A stretch of 64,000 nt of DNA from Variovorax boronicumulans (GTDB lineage: Bacteria > Pseudomonadota > Gammaproteobacteria > Burkholderiales > Burkholderiaceae_C). The notes beneath the pieces are model-generated. The model was not told the DNA's origin. It ran no database searches and saw only the letters and a list, made by a program, of their open reading frames with translations. Below are positions 57,504 through 64,000 of this stretch, in pieces (the stretch's first letter is position 1; each line of letters opens with the position of its first letter). The translations under genes and the position numbers were made by a program. The stretch is from contig NZ_JAAAFX010000004.1 of assembly GCF_019352895.1 (NCBI RefSeq), positions 1,449,286-1,513,285 on the forward strand, read 5' to 3'.

Positions 57504-58688
57504 ATGAGCCTCAGAGGCTTCTCCACCGCCAGTGCACGGCGCGAGTTCGCGCTGCTGCGCACGCGCCCCTGGGACCTGGCCATGGTCTCGTGGGTGCCGC
57601 TGCTCGCGGTGTTCCTGATCTGGTGGATCTTCTCGGCCGGCCTGCCGCAGCGCCTGCCGATCGGCGTGCTCGACCAGGACCACTCCGCGCTGTCGCGCCA
57701 GCTGGTGCGCTTTCTCGACGCCACGCCGGGCCTGCGCGTGGTGCAGCAATACAGCGACGAAGGCGAGATGGCGCGCGCGCTCACCAGCGGCGCGGTCGAT
57801 GCGGCCGTGCAGCTGCCGCGCGACCTGAGCCGCGACGTCAAGCAGGGCCGGGTCGGCCAGGTCGTGCTGCTGCACAACGCGCAGCTGGGCACGCATTCGA
57901 GCCTGATCCAGCGCGACGTGCGCACGGCCGTGGGCACGGTGTCGGCCGGGGTCGAGCTCGCGGTGCGCAACAAGCGCGGCGAATCGATGACCGCGGCGCG
58001 CGTGAGCATGGAGCCGATCAAGGCCAGCACGGTGGCGCTGTTCAACACCTCGACCGACTACGAGCAATTCCTGGGCGCCGCGCTCATTCCGGCCGTGCTG
58101 CACATCCTGGCCATGACCGCGGGCGCCTGGGCCGTGGGCCGCGAGCTGCGCGACCGCAGCCTCGGCGCCTGGCTGGGCGCCGCGCCGCGCTGGCACGAGG
58201 CGCTGGCCGCGCTGGCGGGCAAGCTGGCGTTGCCGCTGGCGGGCCTGTCCACGGTGGCCATCACCGCGATGCTGTGGATCACGGCCGGGCGCGGCTGGCA
58301 TCCGGTCGGCTCGCTGGGCTGGACGCTCATCGCACTGGTGGTGTTCCTCGCGCTGTCGATCGCGCTCGGCGCCTTCGTGGCGGGGCTCACGCGCTCGCTG
58401 CGCACCTCGCTGTCGGCCACGGGCTTCATCACCGCGCCGGCCTTCGCCTTCGGCGGCGTGGGCTTCCCGCTGGTCGCGATGCCCTTCTTCGCACAGCTGT
58501 GGGCCACGCTGCTGCCCTACACGCACTACATCCGCGTGCAGATGGAGCAATTGCAGATGGGCGCGCCACTGGCCTATTCGGTGGCGACGCCGCTGTGGAT
58601 GGTGCTGGGCACAGCCGTGCTGCTGGCCGCCACGGCGGGCACGCTGGTGCGCGCGGCCGGCGCGCCGGACAGCTGGGGCGGACGCTGA
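57504..58688 (+). CDS. ABC-2 type transporter permease (YhhJ/YbhR-like), first
   Basis: A 394-residue ABC-2 permease. One N-terminal membrane helix (MVSWVPLLAVFLIWWIFSAG), a large periplasmic domain (LPIGVLDQDHSALSRQLVRF then TVGTVSAGVELAVRNKRGE-like segments) and five C-terminal helices, as in YbhR/YhhJ subunits of TolC-linked exporters. The ATG at 57504 is chosen because earlier frame sequence is the repeat. The next gene encodes a homologous permease; its start overlaps this stop by one base. Confidence 0.88.
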   Translation: MSLRGFSTASARREFALLRTRPWDLAMVSWVPLLAVFLIWWIFSAGLPQRLPIGVLDQDHSALSRQLVRFLDATPGLRVVQQYSDEGEMARALTSGAVDAAVQLPRDLSRDVKQGRVGQVVLLHNAQLGTHSSLIQRDVRTAVGTVSAGVELAVRNKRGESMTAARVSMEPIKASTVALFNTSTDYEQFLGAALIPAVLHILAMTAGAWAVGRELRDRSLGAWLGAAPRWHEALAALAGKLALPLAGLSTVAITAMLWITAGRGWHPVGSLGWTLIALVVFLALSIALGAFVAGLTRSLRTSLSATGFITAPAFAFGGVGFPLVAMPFFAQLWATLLPYTHYIRVQMEQLQMGAPLAYSVATPLWMVLGTAVLLAATAGTLVRAAGAPDSWGGR

Positions 58689-59815
58689 TGACCGGCGACC
58701 GCCTCCACCTCGGCGCCGCCTGGCGCGACACCGCGCTGGCCGTGCTGCGCGACAAGGGCGTGCTGCTGATCATGCTGCTCGCGCCCATCCTCTACGGCTT
58801 CTTCTACCCCTGGCCCTACGGCACGCAGGCCGTCACGCGCGTGCCGGTGGCGGTGGTCGACCAGGACCACAGCGCGCTGTCGCGCCAGATCGCGCGCTTC
58901 GCGATGGCCAACCCGCGCCTCGACGTGCGCCTGGTCACGGCCGACGTGCACGAGGCGCAGCAGGCGCTGTGGCGCGGCGAGATCGAGGGCTATGCACTGC
59001 TGCCGGCCGACCTCAAGCGCAACGTGCTGCGCGGCACCTCGGCCGTGGTCAGCATCGAGGGCAACGGCGCCTATGCGCTGCTCAACAAGGCGGTGCTCTA
59101 CGGCTTCTCGGAGGCCGTGGGCACGGTGTCGGCGGGCGTCGAGATCCGCAAGCTGCAGGCCGGCGGGCAGAGTGCCGCGCAGGCGGCGCGCAGCCGCAGC
59201 CCGCTCAACACGCAGCTGGTCGCGCTGTTCAACCCGACCGAGGGCTACGGCAGCTATGTGGTGCCGGCGGTGGCGCTGCTGATCCTGCAGCAGACGCTGC
59301 TGATGGGCGCGGCCATGCTGGCGGGCACCTGGGCCGAAGCCGGGCGGCTGCGCGCGTCGATGGGCGCCTGGCTGGGACGGCTGGGCGCGCTCTCGGTGTT
59401 CGGTGTCCTGAGCGGGCTCTTCTACTTCGGCTGGGTGTTCTTCCTGCAGGACTATCCGCGCGGCGGCAATCCCTGGGGCGCCTTGGTGCTGCTGGTCTTC
59501 TACGTGCCCGCGATCTGCACGCTCGGCCTGCTGCTGGGCTGCTGGTTCCGCGACCGCGAGCGGGCCCTGCAGGTGCTGCTGTTCACCGCCCTGCCGATGG
59601 CTTTTCTCTCGGGTTTCTCATGGCCCGTGGAGGCGCTGCCGGCGCAGCTGCAGGCGCTGCGTTGGCTCTTTCCGAGCACCGCGGGCATCCAGGCCTCGCT
59701 GCGGCTCAACCAGATGGGCGCGCCGCTGCACGACGTGCTGCCCTACCTCGGGGCGCTGCTGGCGCTGACTCTGGCCGGGCTGTTGACGCTGTGGCGCGCG
59801 GCCACGCCGCGCTGA
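58688..59815 (+). CDS. ABC-2 type transporter permease, second
   Basis: A 375-residue homologue of its upstream neighbour: it shares VAVVDQDHSALSRQIARF near the N-terminus, the VGTVSAGVEIRKLQAGGQSA-type periplasmic domain and five C-terminal helices. The two probably form the membrane heterodimer of a type I ABC exporter. No ATP-binding subunit is encoded in this operon, so an ATPase must come from elsewhere, or the permeases work in another way. Confidence 0.88.
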   Translation: MTGDRLHLGAAWRDTALAVLRDKGVLLIMLLAPILYGFFYPWPYGTQAVTRVPVAVVDQDHSALSRQIARFAMANPRLDVRLVTADVHEAQQALWRGEIEGYALLPADLKRNVLRGTSAVVSIEGNGAYALLNKAVLYGFSEAVGTVSAGVEIRKLQAGGQSAAQAARSRSPLNTQLVALFNPTEGYGSYVVPAVALLILQQTLLMGAAMLAGTWAEAGRLRASMGAWLGRLGALSVFGVLSGLFYFGWVFFLQDYPRGGNPWGALVLLVFYVPAICTLGLLLGCWFRDRERALQVLLFTALPMAFLSGFSWPVEALPAQLQALRWLFPSTAGIQASLRLNQMGAPLHDVLPYLGALLALTLAGLLTLWRAATPR

Positions 59816-59831
59816 TCGCGCGCGACAGCGC

Positions 59832-60260
59832 TCAGGGCAGCGAGCAGACGCTCACCGCGAGCTTGCAGGGCTCGGTCGGCAGATGGGCATCGCAGGCGGT
59901 CACGGCGGCCTGGCCCGCAGCCTTGGCATCGGGCCCGAGGCCCCCGGCCCATTCGCCGAAGTTGCCGGTCGCCAGCGCGCCGCAGCTGCGATCGAAATAC
60001 ACGCGCACCTCGCAGGCGCCCGGCACGCGCTTGGCGCCGGTCGCGCGCTCGCACTGCGCGCGCGCCAGCCGCTCGGCCGTGGCGCGCGAGGGCTGGTTGA
60101 AGGCATAGCCATGGGCGCCGGGCTTGGCCGCGATCGCGCCCCAGCTGGGCTTGGACATGGCGGCGGCGGGCGGGGCCGCCTGGGCCGCCGACAGGCCCGC
60201 GCAGAGCAGCGCAGTCATGGCGAGTCGTCGGACAAGAGAGAAAGGGGAAGCTGCAAGCAT
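59832..60260 (-). CDS. DUF4189 family exported protein
   Basis: A 142-residue exported protein with a signal peptide (about 28 residues ending AQAAP; an in-frame Met at 60218 would also give a signal peptide). The mature domain reads WGAIAAKPGAHGYAFNQPSR, VRVYFDRSCGALATGNFGEW and VTACDAHLPTEPCKLAVSVC, with four conserved cysteines, typical of DUF4189, a family of small secreted proteins of unknown function. A decayed partial copy lies at 54515-54679. It converges on the efflux operon. Confidence 0.83.
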   Translation of the reverse strand: MLAASPFSLVRRLAMTALLCAGLSAAQAAPPAAAMSKPSWGAIAAKPGAHGYAFNQPSRATAERLARAQCERATGAKRVPGACEVRVYFDRSCGALATGNFGEWAGGLGPDAKAAGQAAVTACDAHLPTEPCKLAVSVCSLP

Positions 60261-60308
60261 GTTCCTGAGGTTAACGAAGGCAACCCCCTCCCTCTCGCGC
60301 GCGCCGGC

Positions 60309-61784
60309 TCAATCTTGCAAGCAGAGGTATTTGAGTTCCAGGTAGTCCTCGATGCCGTGGCGCGAGCCTTCGCGGCCCAGGCCCGACTGCTTGACGCCGC
60401 CGAAGGGCGCGACCTCGTTGGAGATCAGGCCGGTGTTGACGCCGACCATGCCGGTCTCCAACTGCTCGCCCACACGCCAGATGCGGCGGCGGTCCTCGGT
60501 GAACAGGTAGGCCGCCAGGCCGAACTCGGTGTCGTTGGCCATCGCGACGGCTTCGTCCTCGGTCTCGAAGCGGAAGATCGGCGCCAGCGGGCCGAAGGTT
60601 TCTTCGCGCGCCACGCGCATGGCCTGCGTCACGCCGCTCAGCACCGTGGGCTCGAAGAAGGTGCCGCCCAGCGCATGCGGCTTGCCGCCGGTGCGCAGTT
60701 GCGCGCCCTGCGCGAGCGCGTCTTCGATGTGCTGCTGCACCTTGGCGACGGCGCGCGTGTCGATCAGCGGGCCCTGCGTGACGCCGGCCTCGAGGCCGTT
60801 GCCCACCGGCAGCGCGGCCACCGCCTGCACCAGCCGCTCGACCAGCGCATCGTGGATGCCGGCCTGCACGTAGATGCGGTTGGCGCACACGCAGGTCTGG
60901 CCGGCGTTGCGGAACTTGGAGGCCAGGATGCCCTGCACGGCGGTGTCGAGGTCGGCATCGTCGAACACGATCAGGGGCGCGTTGCCGCCGAGCTCGAGCG
61001 AGAGCTTCTTGATGGTCGGCGCGCACTGCTGCATCAGCGTGCGGCCCACGCCGGTCGAGCCGGTGAAGCTGAGCTTGCGCACCACCTCGCTCTCGCACAA
61101 CGCGCCACCGATGGCCGGCGCGTCGCCGGTCAGGATCTGCAGCACGCCCGGTGGCAGGCCGGCCTCGAGCGCCAGCACGCCGAGCGCGAAGGCGCTGAGC
61201 GGCGTGAGCTCGGCCGGCTTCACGACGATGGTGCAGCCCGCGGCCAGCGCCGGGCCGACCTTGCGCGTGATCATCGCGGCCGGGAAGTTCCAGGGCGTGA
61301 TCGCGGCACAGACGCCGATGGGCTGCTTGAGCACCACCATGCGCTGGCCGCCGCGCTGCGGCTGCAGCACCTCGCCGTCGACGCGCTTGGCCTCTTCGGC
61401 GAACCACTCGATGAAGGAGGCCGCATAGGCGATCTCGCCCCTGGCCTCGGCCAGCGGCTTGCCCTGCTCGAGCGTCATCAGGCGACCGAGATCGTCCTGG
61501 TGCGCGACCATCAGGTCGGCCCAGCGGCGCAGCACCTGGGCGCGCTCGCGGGCGCTGCGCGCGCGCCAGGCGGGCAGCGCCGCGGCGGCGCCGGCGATGG
61601 CGCGTTCGGTTTCGGCGCGACCCATGTGGGGCACGCGAGCCAGCACCGCGCCGGTGGCGGGGTCGGTCACCTCGACCGTGCGGCCGTCGTCGGCCGCGAC
61701 CCAGCAGCCGTCGATCAGGCAGGCCTGCTGCAGCAGGTCGGGACGGGCGAGGCCCAGGGTGTCGGTGGGGACGCGCGCGTTCAT
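60309..61784 (-). CDS. gabD: NAD(P)-dependent succinate-semialdehyde dehydrogenase
   Basis: A 491-residue aldehyde dehydrogenase. The cofactor segment ITPWNFPAAMITRKVGPAL, the general-base glutamate in LSLELGGNAPLIVFD and the nucleophile cysteine in FRNAGQTCVCANRIY are all present; the QTCVC doublet cysteine is typical of GabD-type SSADH. It oxidises succinate semialdehyde to succinate. Its ATG overlaps the gabT stop by four bases, so the transaminase and dehydrogenase are coupled and turn GABA into succinate. Confidence 0.93.
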   Translation of the reverse strand: MNARVPTDTLGLARPDLLQQACLIDGCWVAADDGRTVEVTDPATGAVLARVPHMGRAETERAIAGAAAALPAWRARSARERAQVLRRWADLMVAHQDDLGRLMTLEQGKPLAEARGEIAYAASFIEWFAEEAKRVDGEVLQPQRGGQRMVVLKQPIGVCAAITPWNFPAAMITRKVGPALAAGCTIVVKPAELTPLSAFALGVLALEAGLPPGVLQILTGDAPAIGGALCESEVVRKLSFTGSTGVGRTLMQQCAPTIKKLSLELGGNAPLIVFDDADLDTAVQGILASKFRNAGQTCVCANRIYVQAGIHDALVERLVQAVAALPVGNGLEAGVTQGPLIDTRAVAKVQQHIEDALAQGAQLRTGGKPHALGGTFFEPTVLSGVTQAMRVAREETFGPLAPIFRFETEDEAVAMANDTEFGLAAYLFTEDRRRIWRVGEQLETGMVGVNTGLISNEVAPFGGVKQSGLGREGSRHGIEDYLELKYLCLQD

Positions 61785-63049
61785 GCCTGCAGTGCCTCGT
61801 CGATGACGTCCAGCGCGCGGTCGAACAGCGCCTCGGGGATGGTCAGCGGGTACAGGAAGCGGATCACGTTGCCGTACATGCCGCAGCTCAGCAGCAGCAG
61901 GCCTTGCGCCAAGGCCCTGGCCTGCACGCGCTTCACGGCTTCGGCGTCGTGGGCGCCGGTGGCCGGGTCGCGCAGTTCGATCGCGACCATCGATCCCTGG
62001 GCCCGCACGTCGGCGATGGCCGGATTCGATTCCTTGGCGCCCAGCAGGCGGGCCACCAGCCTGGCGCCCAGTGCGGCGGCGCGTTCGCACAGCTGCTCGT
62101 CGGCGATCACGTCGAGCACCGCATGGGCCGAGGCCACGGCCAGCGGGTTGCCCGCGTAGGTGCCGCCCAGGCCGCCCGGCGCGGGCGCGTCCATGATCGC
62201 GGCGCGGCCCGAAACGGCCGACAGCGGCATGCCGCCGGCCAGGCTCTTGGCCAGCGTGATCAGGTCGGGCTCGACGCCGTGGTGCTGCATCGAGAACAAC
62301 CTGCCGGTGCGCGCGAAGCCGCTCTGCACCTCGTCGGCGATGAACACGATGCCGTGCGCATCGCACAACGCGCGCAGGCCCTGCAGCAGTTCGGTCGGCG
62401 CGACGTTGAAGCCGCCCTCGCCCTGCACCGGCTCGATCACGATCGCGGCCACCCGCTGCGGCTCGATGTCGGTCTTGAACAGCCGGGCCAGCGCCGCCAG
62501 CGAATCCGCCGCGCTCACGCCTTCGATAGCGCTCGGGAAAGGCACGTGGAACACGTCGGCCGGGAAAGGCCCGAAGCCGATCTTGTAGGGCGCGACCTTG
62601 CCGGTCATGGCCAGCGCCATCAGCGTGCGGCCATGGAAGCCGCCGCCGAAGGTGACCACGCCCGCGCGGCCGGTGTGGGCGCGCGCGATCTTCACCGCGT
62701 TCTCCACCGCCTCGGCACCGGTGGTGAAGAAGGCCGTCTTCACCGGGCCGCTGATGGGCACCAGCGCGTTCAGCCGCTCGGCCAGCGTCACCACGCTCTC
62801 GTAGGGAACGATCTGGTAGGCGGTGTGGGTGAACTGCTTGAGCTGCGCGGCGATGGCGGCCTCGATGCGCGGATGGCGGTGGCCGGTGTTGAGCACCGCG
62901 ATGCCGGCGGCGAAGTCGATGTACTCGCGCCCTTCCACGTCCCACAGGCTCGCGTTCTCGGCGCGCTGGGCGAAGAAGTCGCACATCACGCCCACGCCGC
63001 GGGGCGTGGCGGCGAGGCGCCGGGCATGGAGTTCGGTGTTGCGGGTCAT
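61781..63049 (-). CDS. gabT: 4-aminobutyrate transaminase
   Basis: A 422-residue class III PLP aminotransferase that converts GABA to succinate semialdehyde. Family motifs include FFTTGAEAVENAVKIARAHT, VIEPVQGEGGFNVAP, VFIADEVQSGFARTG and the PLP-binding lysine in DLITLAKSLAGGMPLSA. The start at 63049 is chosen because sequence before it is not conserved. First gene of the minus-strand gab pair, divergent from a MocR-type regulator. Confidence 0.93.
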   Translation of the reverse strand: MTRNTELHARRLAATPRGVGVMCDFFAQRAENASLWDVEGREYIDFAAGIAVLNTGHRHPRIEAAIAAQLKQFTHTAYQIVPYESVVTLAERLNALVPISGPVKTAFFTTGAEAVENAVKIARAHTGRAGVVTFGGGFHGRTLMALAMTGKVAPYKIGFGPFPADVFHVPFPSAIEGVSAADSLAALARLFKTDIEPQRVAAIVIEPVQGEGGFNVAPTELLQGLRALCDAHGIVFIADEVQSGFARTGRLFSMQHHGVEPDLITLAKSLAGGMPLSAVSGRAAIMDAPAPGGLGGTYAGNPLAVASAHAVLDVIADEQLCERAAALGARLVARLLGAKESNPAIADVRAQGSMVAIELRDPATGAHDAEAVKRVQARALAQGLLLLSCGMYGNVIRFLYPLTIPEALFDRALDVIDEALQA

Positions 63050-63099
63050 GTCAAAGGTCCTGAAGGAAGTCGATGGGTGGTGCATGATTGAAAGCCGGA

Positions 63100-63154
63100 T
63101 TGGCCCCATCGAAAAGATCCACTTCCGTTATCTTGTTGGAGCCAATCGAAAAGA
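63100..63154. promoter_or_regulatory. Direct repeats between gabT and the MocR regulator gene
   Basis: Two near-identical units, TTGGCCCCATCGAAAAGA (63100-63117) and TTGGAGCCAATCGAAAAGA (63136-63154), in the same orientation about 36 bases apart, in the 118-base divergent gap. Paired direct repeats are the usual binding site of MocR/GabR-type regulators. Confidence 0.7.
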
Positions 63155-63167
63155 CCAAACCCAGACC

Positions 63168-64000
63168 ATGAAGTCCATCTGCGCCGACCTGGTGTTGCAA
63201 CGCCTGGCACCCGAGGCCGGCGCGGCGCTCAACCGCCAGCTCTACGACTGCCTGCGCGAGGCCATCCTCGACGGCAGCCTGCCGCCGTCGAGCCCGCTGC
63301 CCGCGTCACGCGACCTGGCGCGCGAGATCGGCATGTCGCGCAACACCGTGCTGCATGCCTATGCGCAGCTGCAGGCCGAGGGCTATGTGCATTCGCGTGT
63401 GGGCAGCGGCACCTTCGTCGCCGACACCGCACCCGACAATTTCCTGAGTGCGGGCCGCCCCGTCACCGCCGCCGCCGCCGCGAGTGCGCCGGTGCGGCTG
63501 TCGAAGCGCGCGCAGACCTTGCTGGCCAACGCCTCGGCCGCTCCGGTGCAGTGGGGCGCCTTCATGCCCGGCGTGCCCGACGTCACGCAATTCCCGCATC
63601 GGCAATACAGCCGCATCCTCCACCGGCTGTGGCGCGCGCCCGCGCCCGAACTGCTGACCTATTCGCACGGCGGCGGCCACCCCGCCCTGCGCGCCGCGAT
63701 CGCCGAACACCTGCGCGTGGCGCGCTCGGTGCGCTGCGATGCCGACCAGGTCCTCGTGACCGAGGGCGTGCACCAGGCCATCGACATGACGCTGCGCATG
63801 CTGGTCGATCCACGCGAGACGGTGTGGGTGGAGGAGCCCGGCTACTGGGGCTTCCACAAGGTGCTGCAGATGGACGCCGCGCGCGTGCGGCCGCTGCATG
63901 TGGAAAGCGACGACGAAGGCCCCGGCGCGGGCTGGCCCAAGGGCGGCAAGCCACCGCGGCTGATCTTCGTCACGCCCTCGCACCAGTACCCGCTGGGGTC
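63168..64000 (+). CDS. MocR/GabR-type PLP-dependent transcriptional regulator, N-terminal part
   Basis: The first 277 residues of a GntR-family MocR regulator; the frame runs past the window end. An N-terminal winged helix (LYDCLREAILDGSLPPSSPL, ASRDLAREIGMSRNTVLHAY, SRVGSGTFVAD) is joined by an Ala-rich linker to an aminotransferase-like domain (LTYSHGGGHPALRAAIAEHL, VTEGVHQAIDMTLRMLVDP, PGYWGFHKVL, FVTPSHQYPLG). It is divergent from gabTD and likely regulates them in response to GABA and PLP, as GabR does. It would be missed by a search for closed reading frames. Confidence 0.9.
   Translation, partial: MKSICADLVLQRLAPEAGAALNRQLYDCLREAILDGSLPPSSPLPASRDLAREIGMSRNTVLHAYAQLQAEGYVHSRVGSGTFVADTAPDNFLSAGRPVTAAAAASAPVRLSKRAQTLLANASAAPVQWGAFMPGVPDVTQFPHRQYSRILHRLWRAPAPELLTYSHGGGHPALRAAIAEHLRVARSVRCDADQVLVTEGVHQAIDMTLRMLVDPRETVWVEEPGYWGFHKVLQMDAARVRPLHVESDDEGPGAGWPKGGKPPRLIFVTPSHQYPLG

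Overview
The window looks like a chromosomal segment from a high-GC betaproteobacterium of the Comamonadaceae, most like Variovorax. This rests on the roughly 68-70% GC coding style, the tripartite-tricarboxylate transporter gene, the spore-coat-U type chaperone-usher cluster, kdp genes of beta-proteobacterial type and a family of short GC-rich intergenic repeats. It is gene-identification by eye, not a taxonomic search. No rRNA, tRNA, CRISPR array or complete insertion sequence was recognised.

Layout. 1-351: end of a TctA permease, then two tandem repeats and a bidirectional terminator. 612-6509 (minus): a CoA-dependent catabolic operon (periplasmic solute-binding protein, two SDR dehydrogenases, AMP-forming acyl-CoA ligase, thiolase) with a divergent TetR regulator (6675) and two overlapping palindromes between them. 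7353-10046 (minus): alpha/beta hydrolase, PurT and a hypothetical protein. 10198-13399 (plus): 3-hydroxybutyryl-CoA dehydrogenase, enoyl-CoA hydratase and a secreted serine hydrolase. 13531-14479: OhrR repressor and Ohr peroxide reductase with a clear promoter and operator. 14649-19720: DUF2855 protein, SrkA kinase, tautomerase, lipoprotein, HtpG. 20063-24755: chaperone-usher pilus operon with spore-coat-U subunits. 24942-29029: aquaporin, small exported repeat protein, two-component system, pseudouridine synthase. 29082-37121: small proteins, YihY, PPC-domain protein, a CRP-like regulator divergent from a membrane adenylyl cyclase that carries a [2Fe-2S] domain, DoxX, a glycosyltransferase and GNAT. 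37181-42537 (minus): a sulfonate/sulfur-scavenging cluster of visibly lower GC. 43038-53487 (minus): kdpE, kdpD, then kdpC, kdpB, kdpA, kdpF and a 37-residue leader gene; a lower-GC PAAR/hydrolase/membrane-protein cassette on the plus strand (46714-48706) lies between kdpC and kdpD. 53617-60260: CPBP protease, a TolC/HlyD/two-permease efflux operon flanked by an intact and a decayed copy of a DUF4189 gene. 60309-64000: GABA catabolism genes gabD and gabT with a divergent MocR-type regulator that runs off the end.

Most notable: (i) the redox-type adenylyl cyclase next to a CRP-like protein that keeps the cyclic-nucleotide phosphate cassette; (ii) the putative type VI effector-immunity cassette splitting the kdp locus, followed by a frameshifted membrane-protein remnant; (iii) short repeats that sit directly after stop codons, mostly inside operons; (iv) well-defined operator sites for OhrR, KdpE, MocR and TetR regulators.
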